Below, piece after piece: positions 17,521-25,883 of a DNA stretch of 48,191 nucleotides (positions are counted from its first letter, which is position 1; each line of letters starts with the position of its first letter). A program made the position numbers and the translations under genes. Source of the stretch: Clostridia bacterium (GTDB lineage Bacteria > Bacillota > DSM-12270 > Thermacetogeniales > Thermacetogeniaceae); NCBI GenBank assembly GCA_902812435.1, contig CADDZA010000004.1, positions 1 to 48,191 of the forward strand. The letters run 5' to 3'. Under the pieces are notes generated by a model. The model had not been told where the DNA came from. It ran no database searches and was given only the letters and a program-made list of their open reading frames with translations.

Positions 17521-18489
17521 GTGCGTGCGGTCAACCGTATCGGAGTTTTAACCAGCGGCGGGGATGCGCCCGGCATGAATGCCGCCATCCGGGCTATCGT
17601 CCGCAAGGCCGTTTATCACGGTCTTGAGGTGATCGGGATCGAGCGTGGTTATCTCGGCCTGCTGCACAAAGAATTCAGGCCGCTCTCCCTGGGCTCGGTT
17701 GCCGATATTATTCACAGGGGTGGCACGATACTGCGTACTGCCAGGTGTGAAGATTTTAAAAAGCCCGAATTCCAGGCCCGGGCGATGGAAAACCTCCTGG
17801 AAGCCGGTGTCGAAGGCCTGATCGTGATTGGGGGGGATGGGTCCTTCCGGGGTGCACTGGCCCTTGCCAGGCGCGGGATGCCGGTGATCGGGGTGCCCGG
17901 TACGATTGATAATGACCTGGCCGGCACCGACTTTTCCATCGGGTTTGATACCGCCGTGAATAACGTGGTGGATGCCATCAATAAAATAAGGGACACGGCG
18001 ACTTCACACGAACGGACCTTTGTAATTGAAGTGATGGGGCGGAAATCGGGCCATATTGCCCTTCACGCCGGTCTGGCGGGCGGTGCGGAGTCGATACTTA
18101 TCCCCGAAATCCCCTACGACATTGACGATGTCATTTTTAAACTGGAACGGGGGATCAACAGAGGAAAGCTTCACAGCATCATTGTAGTGGCTGAGGGAGC
18201 GGCCAGCGGTATTGAAATTGGAGAAGAGATCAGGAGACGAACCGGCCTGGAGACGCGAATCACAATACTGGGACATCTGCAGCGGGGTGGCACCCCTACG
18301 GCCCTCGACCGGACACTTGCAAGCCGGATGGGGGCCGAAGCTGTTGATCTCTTGCGCTTGGGGGAGACCAATAAAATGGTCGGTATTGTGGCCGGGAAAA
18401 TCCAGGCGTCGGAACTTTTAAAGGCTATTGAACAGAAAAAAGGCCTTGACCGAGAAATGTGGGAACTGGCGGGGATACTGGCTATATAA
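17521..18489 (+). CDS. pfkA: ATP-dependent 6-phosphofructokinase
   Basis: This enzyme phosphorylates fructose-6-phosphate in glycolysis. From GTG 17521 the product has 322 residues, the normal bacterial PfkA length. It shows the ATP loop [30 protein letters not shown], the catalytic [18 protein letters not shown] and substrate-site [13 protein letters not shown]. The ribosome site is AAGGTGA. The gene starts 40 bp after accA and is followed by pyk, an arrangement common in Clostridia and Bacilli, where glycolytic flux and fatty acid synthesis genes sit together. Confidence 0.95.
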   Translation: MRAVNRIGVLTSGGDAPGMNAAIRAIVRKAVYHGLEVIGIERGYLGLLHKEFRPLSLGSVADIIHRGGTILRTARCEDFKKPEFQARAMENLLEAGVEGLIVIGGDGSFRGALALARRGMPVIGVPGTIDNDLAGTDFSIGFDTAVNNVVDAINKIRDTATSHERTFVIEVMGRKSGHIALHAGLAGGAESILIPEIPYDIDDVIFKLERGINRGKLHSIIVVAEGAASGIEIGEEIRRRTGLETRITILGHLQRGGTPTALDRTLASRMGAEAVDLLRLGETNKMVGIVAGKIQASELLKAIEQKKGLDREMWELAGILAI

Positions 18490-18525
18490 CTTTTTGTTGC
18501 GAGCGCTTAGGACAAGGAGGAAATT

Positions 18526-20277
18526 ATGAGAAAGACAAAAATTGTGTGTACAATTGGGCCGGCAAGCGATTCTCTTGAGATAATGAAGGAAATGATCAAG
18601 GCGGGCATGGATGTTGCCAGGTTGAATTTCTCCCACGGCACCCATGAGGAGCACGAGGCGCGTATCGTTAAACTACGCCAGGCTGCAGCCGAATTAGGAA
18701 GCAATCTGGCCATCATGCTCGATACCAAGGGGCCGGAGATCCGTACCGGTCTTCTTGAAGGAGGAAGTGTCAACCTCGTTGAGGGGGCGCGGGTCATTCT
18801 TACCACTGAAGAGATCAAAGGGAATGAACACCGCATTTCTGTTACATATAAAGGGCTGCCGCAGGCCGTGCAGCCAGGAAACACCATTCTGCTAAATGAC
18901 GGATTGCTCAACCTTAAAGTCCTGGAAACAAGGGAAAATGAGGTTGTATGCGAGGTGGTCGTCGGCGGTGAGTTGAAAGATCAGAAGGGGGTGAACCTGC
19001 CCGGTGTTGCGGTCGACCTGCCCTCTCTGACCGACAAGGACATCGCCGATATAAATTTTGGAATTGACCACGAGGTTGACTTTATCGCCGCTTCCTTTAT
19101 TCGCCGTGCCGCGGATGTAATCGCCATCAGGCGCATCCTGGAATCCAGGGACGCCGAGATCCACATCATATCCAAGATAGAGAGCGAAGAAGGAGTTCAC
19201 AATCTCAATGAGATCATTAAAGTGTCAGATGGTATTATGGTGGCGCGCGGAGACCTGGGTGTGGTGATGCCTACCGAGGAGGTTCCCTTAATTCAAAAAA
19301 GGATCATCGAACAGTGCAATCGCGCCGGAAAACCAGTAATCACAGCTACACAGATGCTTGAATCTATGGTACGCAGTCCTCGACCCACCAGAGCAGAAGC
19401 CAGCGATGTAGCCAATGCCATCCTGGACGGCTCGGACGCCATCATGCTTTCAGCCGAATCGGCTGCCGGCAAATACCCGGTGGAAGCGGTACGAATGATG
19501 GCCAGGATAGCAGAACGCACAGAGCAGGCGCTTGATTACGAGCAACTGCTCCAGAAGAGAACCGCCTGCCTGCCGCGGACCATCACCGATGCCATCAGCC
19601 ACGCCACCTGTACAACTGCTCAGGATCTTGGAGCGGCGGCCATCGTCACCTCTACAAAGTCCGGTTTCACGGCCAGGATGGTCTCCAAATACCGGCCGCG
19701 GGCCCCGATCGTGGCTGTGAGCCCGAGCGAAAAGGTCTGCCGGAAACTCTCCCTGGTTTGGGGGGTTCAGCCCCTGGTCGCCCCGAAGTTTGTGAATACC
19801 GATGAAATGATGAAGGAGGCTGTTGATGCCAGCCTGGCCAGGGGTTTGATCAAGTGCGGTGATCTAGTCGTCATCACCGCCGGGGTTCCCGTTGGTGTGC
19901 CGGGGACGACTAACCTCCTGAAGGTGCATATCGTGGGAGAAGTACTGGCGCGGGGCACGGGAGTCGGGAACCGTGCGGTTACCGGAAAAGTCCGGATCTG
20001 CAAAAAACCCGAAGAAGCCCTCGAAAAAGTGAAAACAGGGGATATTCTGGTCGCCCCCAGCACTGACCGCGATTACATTCCCGGTATGCGCAAAGCCGGT
20101 GCCATTATCACTGAAGAAGGGGGTCTGACCTCCCATGCTGCCATCGTCGGTTTAAACCTGGGTATTCCAGTCGTAGTGGGCGTGGAAGGGGTTACTGAAC
20201 TGCTCGAGGATGACGGTACCGTAACCGTTGACAGCATGCGAGGACTTATCTACCGGGGCGTGGCTACTGTGCTCTAA
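18526..20277 (+). CDS. pyk: Pyruvate kinase with extra C-terminal phosphohistidine-type domain
   Basis: This enzyme makes ATP and pyruvate from phosphoenolpyruvate. The 583 residues exceed the usual 470: after the normal core (KIVCTIGPASDS, LDTKGPEIRTG, the K+ and metal site ISKIESEEGVHN, MVARGDLGV) a domain of about 100 residues resembles the PEP-utilising swivelling domain (GDILVAPSTDRDYIPGM, ITEEGGLTSHAAIVG), with His in TSHA at the phosphohistidine position. The same extra domain is known from Bacillus and Geobacillus pyruvate kinases, where it is not needed for catalysis. The ribosome site is AGGAGG. No convincing terminator was seen in the following 155-bp gap. Confidence 0.95.
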   Translation: MRKTKIVCTIGPASDSLEIMKEMIKAGMDVARLNFSHGTHEEHEARIVKLRQAAAELGSNLAIMLDTKGPEIRTGLLEGGSVNLVEGARVILTTEEIKGNEHRISVTYKGLPQAVQPGNTILLNDGLLNLKVLETRENEVVCEVVVGGELKDQKGVNLPGVAVDLPSLTDKDIADINFGIDHEVDFIAASFIRRAADVIAIRRILESRDAEIHIISKIESEEGVHNLNEIIKVSDGIMVARGDLGVVMPTEEVPLIQKRIIEQCNRAGKPVITATQMLESMVRSPRPTRAEASDVANAILDGSDAIMLSAESAAGKYPVEAVRMMARIAERTEQALDYEQLLQKRTACLPRTITDAISHATCTTAQDLGAAAIVTSTKSGFTARMVSKYRPRAPIVAVSPSEKVCRKLSLVWGVQPLVAPKFVNTDEMMKEAVDASLARGLIKCGDLVVITAGVPVGVPGTTNLLKVHIVGEVLARGTGVGNRAVTGKVRICKKPEEALEKVKTGDILVAPSTDRDYIPGMRKAGAIITEEGGLTSHAAIVGLNLGIPVVVGVEGVTELLEDDGTVTVDSMRGLIYRGVATVL

Positions 20278-20432
20278 TAACCGGTTCAAGACAGGGTGTG
20301 GTGGAAAAACAATATCTGGTTCATGTCAGAAAGCGGTTTTTATGATAAGATGTTTATTGAATGCCAAACTAAAAGTTTCATGGGATTGTTTGGCGGATAT
20401 ACTCTACTTTTAATTTTATGGGGGAGGGCTAG

Positions 20433-21194
20433 ATGCTAAGGATAGAAGACCTTCATGTCCAGGTGGGAGACAGGACAATTCTGCAGGGTGTTAATCTGCA
20501 CATCAGACCCGGTGAAACACACGTGCTTTTCGGTCCCAACGGGTCGGGTAAATCGACCCTGCTTGGTGCAATCCTGGGGTTCAGCCGCTATAAGATTACC
20601 AGAGGCAAGATCTATTTCAAGGATGAGGATATAACCCATCTTTCTGTTCACGAAAGGGCGGAACGCGGCATCGGCATCGCCTTCCAACGCCCTCCAGTCT
20701 TAAGGGGAGTAGCTCTGCGGGATCTCCTGCGAATTTCATGTCAGGGCAATGTGACAAATATCGAGGAGTTAGCCGAACCCCTGAATTTGGTCGATTTCCT
20801 GGGGCGTGATGTAAATTACGGTTTTTCCGGAGGGGAGACCAAGCGTTCTGAAATGCTCCAGTTGCTTGTGCAGAACCCGGATCTCGTCCTCCTCGATGAA
20901 CCCGAATCGGGTGTCGACCTTGAAAACATTGCACTGATCGGGCATGCTATCAACCAGTTGCTTCAGAAAGACGGCTTTCTCGGGCAGGAACGCTCGAGGC
21001 GGGAGATGAAGGAGGCCCGCAAAAAGGCCGGCCTGATCATCACACATACCGGTTACATCCTCGATTACGTACCTGCCGATATCGGTCACGTGCTCTACGA
21101 AGGAAAACTGTCTTGCAGCGGGTTAAACCCGCGTGAACTGCTGGGCTGCATTCACAAATTGGGCTACGGGGAATGTACCCGTTGCCTGGCGTAA
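20433..21194 (+). CDS. sufC: SufC-type ABC ATPase (minimal SUF/SMS module)
   Basis: This is the ATPase of an iron-sulfur cluster scaffold complex. Motifs are Walker A GPNGSGKST, signature FSGGETKR, Walker B LVLLDEPESGVD and the switch His in THTG. Compared with Escherichia coli SufC it carries a longer stretch after Walker B (KDGFLGQERSRREMKEARKKAG) and a C-terminal GECTRC cysteine pair. The partner sufB begins 13 bp downstream. There is no sufD, sufS or sufU nearby, so the pair resembles the reduced two-gene modules described for anaerobes (called SMS, smsCB). The assignment to SMS rather than remnant SUF is an inference from gene content. Confidence 0.9.
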   Translation: MLRIEDLHVQVGDRTILQGVNLHIRPGETHVLFGPNGSGKSTLLGAILGFSRYKITRGKIYFKDEDITHLSVHERAERGIGIAFQRPPVLRGVALRDLLRISCQGNVTNIEELAEPLNLVDFLGRDVNYGFSGGETKRSEMLQLLVQNPDLVLLDEPESGVDLENIALIGHAINQLLQKDGFLGQERSRREMKEARKKAGLIITHTGYILDYVPADIGHVLYEGKLSCSGLNPRELLGCIHKLGYGECTRCLA

Positions 21195-21207
21195 GGGGGG
21201 CAAGAGC

Positions 21208-22425
21208 ATGCAGGAGGAGAGACGTTTAAAAGCCCAGAAGGCGCTGGACAAGCAGGCAGCCTACGAAGAGCCTGTTGACTTCGACCGCTTCCATGATGAA
21301 AGTGAAGATCACCCGTATTTGGATAACCTCCAGGAGCTTCCTGAGGCCAAACAAAAAGCGATGCTCCTGGCGGGGGTGGACGTTACAGAGAAGGAGAGGG
21401 CAGGTACTTTTATTCAAGAGGACCATTCGGTCATCCATACCAGCGTGCTCGATGATGGTGTAGAAGTTCTCAGCATTACCGAGGCCCTGGAGAAGTACGA
21501 CTGGCTGGAGAACTATTACTGGCGGGCGGTGGCGGTTGACGCCGACAGGTATACGGCCAGGACGGAACTGCGCGGCAGGAACGGTTATTTCGTCCGTGCG
21601 TTGCCCGGCGTCAAGGCGGTTTATCCCGTTCAGGCCTGTCTTTACATCGGGCAGGAAGGCCTGCTGCAGAGCGTTCACAACATCATCATTGCCGAGGAAG
21701 GATCTGAACTCCATTTGATTACGGGTTGCACCACCGGTCATGACGTGGGGTCCGGGATGCACATCGGTGTATCGGAAATTTTTGTTAAGAAAAACGCCAA
21801 ACTGAGTTTTACTATGGTGCACAGTTGGGCGGAAGAAGTGGTGGTACGGCCCCGCACCACCACTATCGTCGAGGAAGGCGGCGTTTTTCTCTCCAACTAC
21901 ATCTGCATGAAACCGGTCCGGGACATTCAGATGTATCCCACCACCTACCTTGTCGGAAAGAATGGCCTGGCTAGATATCACTCCATCCTGGTAGGACAGC
22001 CCCATTCGCACCTCGATGTCGGTTCCCGCGTGGTGCTGCAGGGGGATGGGAGCCGTGCTGAGATCATTGCCCGGTCACTGACCAAGGGGGGTACCATTAT
22101 CAACCGGGGCCACCTGGTGGGTGAGGTTGCCGGTGTCAAAGGGCACCTGGAATGCCGTGGCTTGATGCTCTCCAAGGAGGGCCTGATCTACGCCGTTCCG
22201 GAACTTGAGGCGCGTGTCGACGGGGTTGACCTCTCCCATGAGGCTGCAGTTGGTAAGATAGCCGAGGAGGAGATCGAATATTTGATGGCCCGCGGGCTTA
22301 CGGAGGAAGAAGCGACCGCAACCATTGTGCGCGGCTTCCTGAATGTTAAGATTATGGGGCTCCCGGCAGACCTGGAGGAGGAAGTGCAGCGGGCAATCGA
22401 GCAGAGCGAACAGTCTTATCTTTAA
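21208..22425 (+). CDS. sufB: SufB/SufD-family scaffold protein (SmsB-like)
   Basis: From ATG 21208 (site AAGGGGGG) the product has 405 residues, shorter than SufB of E. coli (about 495). The C-terminal beta-helix region shows the family pattern GHLECRGLMLSKEG, AVPELEARVDGVDLSHEAAVGKI and EIEYLMARGLTEEEA, including the Cys and the SHEA His/Glu that in SufB-SufD help build the cluster. The N-terminus lacks the long SufB extension. With SufC it would assemble Fe-S clusters on a B2C2-type complex. It forms an operon with sufC, followed at once by the rnpB promoter. Confidence 0.88.
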   Translation: MQEERRLKAQKALDKQAAYEEPVDFDRFHDESEDHPYLDNLQELPEAKQKAMLLAGVDVTEKERAGTFIQEDHSVIHTSVLDDGVEVLSITEALEKYDWLENYYWRAVAVDADRYTARTELRGRNGYFVRALPGVKAVYPVQACLYIGQEGLLQSVHNIIIAEEGSELHLITGCTTGHDVGSGMHIGVSEIFVKKNAKLSFTMVHSWAEEVVVRPRTTTIVEEGGVFLSNYICMKPVRDIQMYPTTYLVGKNGLARYHSILVGQPHSHLDVGSRVVLQGDGSRAEIIARSLTKGGTIINRGHLVGEVAGVKGHLECRGLMLSKEGLIYAVPELEARVDGVDLSHEAAVGKIAEEEIEYLMARGLTEEEATATIVRGFLNVKIMGLPADLEEEVQRAIEQSEQSYL

Positions 22426-22429
22426 GAAT

Positions 22430-22459
22430 TTGCAAAGAATACGGGGCTGGTGTTATAAT
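22430..22459 (+). promoter_or_regulatory. rnpB promoter
   Basis: TTGCAA (22430-22435), an 18-nt spacer and a consensus TATAAT (22454-22459) preceded by TG (extended -10) make a strong sigma-A promoter. It starts 4 bp after the sufB stop and points to a start near 22466, just before the RNase P RNA. Confidence 0.8.
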
Positions 22460-22485
22460 GTTAGAGCAATTGAGGAAAAAATAAG

Positions 22486-22858
22486 GCAAGCAGTCTGGAT
22501 GATCGCGCGTGCAGGCGCCGAAAGGCGGCACGTGAGGAAAGTCCGGGCTCCACAGGGCAGGGTGCTGGGTAACGCCCAGTGGGGGTGACCCCAAGGCAAG
22601 TGCCACAGAAATGCAGACCGCCCGGTGCCGGTGAGGTGTCGGGTAAGGGTGGAACGGTGCGGTAAGAGCGCACCAGCGGTCAGGCGACTGGCCGGCTAGG
22701 TAAACCCCACCTGGAGCAAGACCGAGTAGGGAGGCAATGGAGTGGCCCGCTCCGCCTCCGGGTTGGTTGCTAGAGGCCCCAGGCAACTGGTGGCTCGAGA
22801 GAGATGATCATCACCTTCGGCCACGAAGGTACAGAACCCGGCTTACAGGACTGCTTGC
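22486..22858 (+). ncRNA. rnpB: RNase P RNA, bacterial type A
   Basis: This is the catalytic RNA that trims the 5' leader from tRNA precursors. The universal core is clear: GAGGAAAGTCCGGGCTCC (P4 5' side, about 22533-22550), CACAGAAATGCAGACCG-type sequence, and the 3' core ACAGAACCCGGCTTACAG (22831-22848). The closing helix P1 is GCAAGCAGTC (22486-22495) with GACTGCTTGC (22849-22858). The length of about 373 nt and the layout fit the ancestral A type. The ends may extend by a few bases. Open frames read across it are not genes. Confidence 0.96.
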
Positions 22859-22866
22859 TAAGAATA

Positions 22867-22912
22867 AAAAGGCGTGGGAAGCTGAAGGTACGTTCACCAC
22901 GCCTTTTCTTTT
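22867..22912 (+). terminator. rnpB terminator
   Basis: AAAAGGCGTGG (22867-22877) pairs with CCACGCCTTTT (22897-22907), an 11-bp stem followed by TTTTCTTTT. It ends the RNase P RNA transcript. Confidence 0.85.
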
Positions 22913-23041
22913 GTACTATAACATTCATTTTAGTTCATCAAAATTTTACAAACTAAAGCTTAATTTAAAAACTATAGTTTTGATTTTAGCGGGAGCACTA
23001 TTTGTCCTGCCCGTTTCGACAAAATCTTATAAAAAGATCCG

Positions 23042-23069
23042 TTGACTGTTTTTTTTGTCATAATATTAT
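23042..23069 (+). promoter_or_regulatory. Promoter for the interrupted small ORF and anchored protein
   Basis: TTGACT (23042-23047), a 16-nt spacer and TATTAT (23064-23069) make a good sigma-A promoter in an AT-rich gap. The remaining sequence between the rnpB terminator and this promoter shows no gene. Confidence 0.55.
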
Positions 23070-23119
23070 GGGCTGGATGATAGTGGCAATAACACTAATT
23101 GGAGGTGGTAAGTCATTTT

Positions 23120-23305
23120 ATGACAAATAAGGGAAAATCTAGTAAGCATTTTTTATGAAAAGGTTATGGTACTGATCCGGACAAAGGTTCGGTTGGTGAC
23201 TTAACAGATCAACACAATACAGATAGATACCATTCCATTTGGCATCTCAGGGATTATAATGCTAACTGGCCTACTACAACTATAATGGGAATTGTAATAT
23301 ACTAA
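23120..23305 (+). other. Small ORF of 61 codons interrupted by one in-frame TGA
   Basis: An ATG at 23120, eleven bases after GGAGGTGG, opens MTNKGKSSKHFL, then meets TGA at 23156-23158 (codon 13). The same frame continues for 48 more sense codons (beginning KGYGTDPDKGS, ending TTTIMGIVIY) to TAA 23303-23305, with no start of its own until close to the end. Eighteen bases later the next gene begins. It could be a decayed gene, a sequencing or real nonsense change, a stop-codon readthrough, or a selenocysteine codon. A weak bulged hairpin lies 12 nt after the TGA (ACTGA, CCGGAC against GTTCGG, TTGGT), but its AAAG loop does not fit the usual bacterial SECIS rule of a G in the first loop positions. 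I do not recognise the peptide. Confidence 0.35.
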
Positions 23306-23322
23306 AAGCTAGGAGGTTAATT

Positions 23323-23910
23323 ATGATTAACTTACAAAAAAATTTCAAGTTATTGACGTTAGCCGTTATCCTAGTTTCTATCATTATATTAGGGATGTTT
23401 GGTTTTACTAATAGTTATGAGAAGAGTAAGGATATAGAGGAGATTAAAAAGGTTATAGTACGTGCAAACGAGCTTGAACAAAGGCTGCCTATATTGCCTG
23501 AGCCGTATGCTAAAAGCCTTGACAAGGTTCCAGATGAAGTCAAGGCCAAGCATCTGGAGAAAATTAGAAATGAATTATCTTCGGTCTTTAGCGCTTCTTC
23601 ACCGTTATTAGCGCAAAGGATCGGATTGCTGACGAACGCTGTGGAGGGACAAATAAAAGAGGACTTTCGCGCAGAAGATGGGGGCGTAAAAGCGGCTGAT
23701 TTTAAATCTATTGATATTGATGGTGATGTCGCTACTGTGAGCGTAAACCTTACCATGTGGTCAAAGATCACGGACTACTCAAGTGGGAAAAAACATACTG
23801 CGGCGCCCGAAGGGACTATGCATTTCATTTATACTTTGAGAAAAGAAGACGGCAAATGGAAAATTACCGGGTTAACGGGAGATTTTTTACCCGGCCCAGG
23901 ACATCCATAA
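23323..23910 (+). CDS. N-terminally membrane-anchored extracellular protein, unknown function
   Basis: The 195-residue product has a charged start, then a hydrophobic stretch at residues about 11-29 (LLTLAVILVSIIILGMFGF), which acts as a signal anchor. There is no lipobox cysteine. The outer part begins with a helical region rich in Glu/Lys (DIEEIKKVIVRANELEQRL) and ends in a small alpha+beta domain (ADFKSIDIDGDVATVSVNL, HFIYTLRKEDGKWKITGL), like the NTF2-like folds of many secreted firmicute proteins. The ATG follows AGGAGG. The gene is AT-richer than its neighbours, hinting at separate origin. It probably shares a transcript with the small interrupted ORF upstream. Confidence 0.65.
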   Translation: MINLQKNFKLLTLAVILVSIIILGMFGFTNSYEKSKDIEEIKKVIVRANELEQRLPILPEPYAKSLDKVPDEVKAKHLEKIRNELSSVFSASSPLLAQRIGLLTNAVEGQIKEDFRAEDGGVKAADFKSIDIDGDVATVSVNLTMWSKITDYSSGKKHTAAPEGTMHFIYTLRKEDGKWKITGLTGDFLPGPGHP

Positions 23911-23919
23911 GACAGATTT

Positions 23920-25011
23920 TTAAAGGGTAGTTTTGCTTTGAGAAGGGAGCAGGGATTGAAGGCGGCGGAAGGTATCCAGTTTTTCTTCCCTGCCGAGCTT
24001 GGCCTCTTTGATGGCCTGTTCCAGGATATCGATGGTCTTGTCGTAAACGGGGCGGTTCACGGGATAGGGATACCCGTCCTTGCCCCCGTGGGCGAAACTG
24101 AACTTGGCGGGGTCCTGGTAGCTGGGGCGCGCTCCGTAGGCCAGCTCGGCGATCAGGGAGAGGGCGCGGATGGACTTGGGCCCCACGCCTGGGATGGACA
24201 GGATTGCCTCAAAATCGGCGGGCTGCCGTTCGTAGGTTTTTAAGAGCACCCGCTGCAGACTGGCGGGCTGCAGGTGTTCCATGTATAAGGAATGCCGTGA
24301 CGGCAGCAACAGTTTGGTGTATTCCCGGGTAACCTTTTCCGGGTTCAGGCATCCGAGGGCGGCGATTGTGTTACGGGACTTCTCGCTTGACCCGGCGACC
24401 AGGTTCAACACCTGTTTTTCCTTCCGGTCGCAGCAGATGGCGCTGTGGGGCTCCACCACGAAGTCCGAGACCTTTTCACCAAGCCAGTGGTAGCGGCGGG
24501 CGCGCCTTGCCGTGCCGTTCATTCCCTGCTGGACCACCGCCCATTCCCCTTTGGCGGTAAAGATGAAGGTGTGGTGGTAGAGCTGGTAACCATCCTGAAC
24601 GGCGGTGTTGTCAACCTTGGCGCTCATTTTGCTCGCATAGACGAGCCTTTTCGTGTTGTTGGGCAGGCCGAATTTTTCGGCATATGTGATAATGTCCTGG
24701 GGCGTTTTGCGTGACGTTTTCCCTTTGCCGCCCGCTATAAAAAGGCCGAGTTCCCCCTCACAGCCGCGCAGCCCCTCCTTCAAGGCTCCGCAGACGGTTG
24801 TGGTCAAGCCGGAGGAATGCCAGTCGAAACCCATGACACAGCCCAGTGCCTGGAACCAGAAGGGATCCGCCAGCTTTTTCAGAACGCCTGCGGGTCCCTC
24901 TTCCCGCACCAGGAGCATCAGGATGGCGCGGCCGAGTTTTGTCATCCGCTCAAAGAGCCAGGGAGGACACTGCCCGCCGTGCAGGGGGAGGTCAACACTG
25001 CCTGTGCGCAA
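23920..25011 (-). CDS. DUF763 family protein
   Basis: The product begins RTGSVDLPLHGGQCPPWLFERMTKLGRAI, the signature of DUF763, a family found in archaea and thermophilic bacteria. It contains a helix-hairpin-helix-like motif near residues 270-290 (ILSIPGVGPKSIRALSLIAEL), which often contacts DNA, and SFAHGGKDGYPYPVNRPVYDKTI near the C-terminus, also typical. The start is the TTG at 25011 with a modest GGTGAT site; no better start lies upstream. The biochemical role of the family is unknown; nucleic acid binding is inferred from the HhH motif. It faces the anchored-protein gene convergently, ten bases apart. Confidence 0.85.
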   Translation of the reverse strand: MRTGSVDLPLHGGQCPPWLFERMTKLGRAILMLLVREEGPAGVLKKLADPFWFQALGCVMGFDWHSSGLTTTVCGALKEGLRGCEGELGLFIAGGKGKTSRKTPQDIITYAEKFGLPNNTKRLVYASKMSAKVDNTAVQDGYQLYHHTFIFTAKGEWAVVQQGMNGTARRARRYHWLGEKVSDFVVEPHSAICCDRKEKQVLNLVAGSSEKSRNTIAALGCLNPEKVTREYTKLLLPSRHSLYMEHLQPASLQRVLLKTYERQPADFEAILSIPGVGPKSIRALSLIAELAYGARPSYQDPAKFSFAHGGKDGYPYPVNRPVYDKTIDILEQAIKEAKLGREEKLDTFRRLQSLLPSQSKTTL

Positions 25012-25083
25012 ATCATCATCACCCGTAAATATTCTAGTTGTTATTCAAGGTTGGGGCAACCTTGGCTTCTCAAACGGTTATTT

Positions 25084-25112
25084 TTGTAAAAACAACCCGA
25101 TAAAAATATTTT
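25084..25112 (+). promoter_or_regulatory. Possible cbiM promoter
   Basis: TTGTAA (25084-25089), a 17-nt spacer and TATTTT (25107-25112) could start the cbiM leader. Both boxes are imperfect. Upstream, CAAGGTTG (25046-25053) and CAACCTTG (25057-25064) form an 8-bp hairpin with a GGG loop of unknown purpose. Confidence 0.35.
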
Positions 25113-25156
25113 CAGGGCCTGCAGGAATTTATACATTGCTGTAGAGAAAAACACCT

Positions 25157-25209
25157 GGACCACGGAGGTCCTTATTCCCACAGAAGTGGGAGGGCGGTCG
25201 TGGTTTTTT
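25157..25209 (+). terminator. Attenuator-like terminator in the cbiM leader
   Basis: ACCACG (25159-25164) pairs with CGTGGT (25199-25204), enclosing TCCCAC/GTGGGA (25176-25181/25186-25191), and six T residues follow (25204-25209). An alternative hairpin GGACC (25157-25161) with GGTCC (25167-25171) uses the same ACC bases and would prevent the terminator. That is the layout of a transcription attenuator ending just before the cbiM ribosome site (GGAGGTG 25221-25227). No cobalamin box was found, so the ligand, if any, is unknown; cobalt or nickel is a guess from the gene. Confidence 0.6.
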
Positions 25210-25234
25210 ATTTTCTGATAGGAGGTGTTAGAAG

Positions 25235-25873
25235 GTGCATATTCCCGATGGTTTTCTTGATCCAAAAACGTTCAGTACGGCATGGGTATTGGGTGGTACG
25301 GCGGTAGGCTTTGCGGTAGCAAAGACGAAGAAACATCTCGGGGAGAGGCAGATTCCCTTTATGGGGGTGATGGCGGCATTCATCTTCGCTGCCCAGATGG
25401 TTAACTTCCCGATTGCAGGAGGCACGTCTGGTCATCTTATTGGGGCTGTGCTGGCGGCGGTGATGTTGGGGCCCTGGACGGCAAGCATCATCATGGCCAC
25501 CATTCTTGTTCTGCAGGCCTTTATTTTCTTCGACGGTGGCATTACCGCTCTGGGTGCGAACATCTTAAACATGGCAGTGATTGCTCCCTTTGCAGGGTAC
25601 TGGGCCTACCAGGTGCTTCAACGCTTATTGCCCGGCCGGGCGGGGACCCTGGTGGGGGCCTTTGCCGGTTCATGGATTTCGGTGGTTCTGGCGGCCCTGG
25701 CCTGTGCGGTTGAGCTTGCTTTTTCAGGTATGGCCCCCTGGAGGGTGGTGTTGCCTGCCATGCTGTCATGGCATGTACTGATCGGAATCGGAGAGGGTGT
25801 AATCACAACGGCCATTGTCAGTTATGTGACCCAGGTACGACCGGACCTGGTTTATGAAACAGCGAAGGCGTGA
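25235..25873 (+). CDS. cbiM: Cobalt/nickel ECF transporter substrate-binding membrane protein
   Basis: CbiM/NikM is the S component that captures Co2+ or Ni2+ in an energy-coupling-factor transporter. The 212-residue protein starts MHIPDGFLD; the free N-terminus and His2 are metal ligands in the family. Several membrane helices follow, with the typical MVNFPIAGGTSGHLIGAVLAAVMLGPW and FFDGGITALGANILNMAV. The start is GTG 25235. A PDGLE-domain gene follows, but the T component (CbiQ) and ATPase (CbiO) are not next to it, so they must be shared from elsewhere, or the pair works alone. Confidence 0.95.
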   Translation: MHIPDGFLDPKTFSTAWVLGGTAVGFAVAKTKKHLGERQIPFMGVMAAFIFAAQMVNFPIAGGTSGHLIGAVLAAVMLGPWTASIIMATILVLQAFIFFDGGITALGANILNMAVIAPFAGYWAYQVLQRLLPGRAGTLVGAFAGSWISVVLAALACAVELAFSGMAPWRVVLPAMLSWHVLIGIGEGVITTAIVSYVTQVRPDLVYETAKA

Positions 25874-25883
25874 GGTGATGGGA

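Noticed and set aside
21226-22011. 261-residue minus-strand frame opposite sufB
   Set aside because: SufB motifs on the plus strand explain the region; no start signal is seen on the minus strand.
22343-22786. Open frames on both strands across the RNase P RNA
   Set aside because: The region is fully explained by rnpB with its own promoter and terminator; the frames have no ribosome sites and no protein-like pattern.
25065-25234. Cobalamin riboswitch before cbiM
   Set aside because: The conserved B12 box and its long multi-helix layout are absent; only a local attenuator-like pair of hairpins is present.
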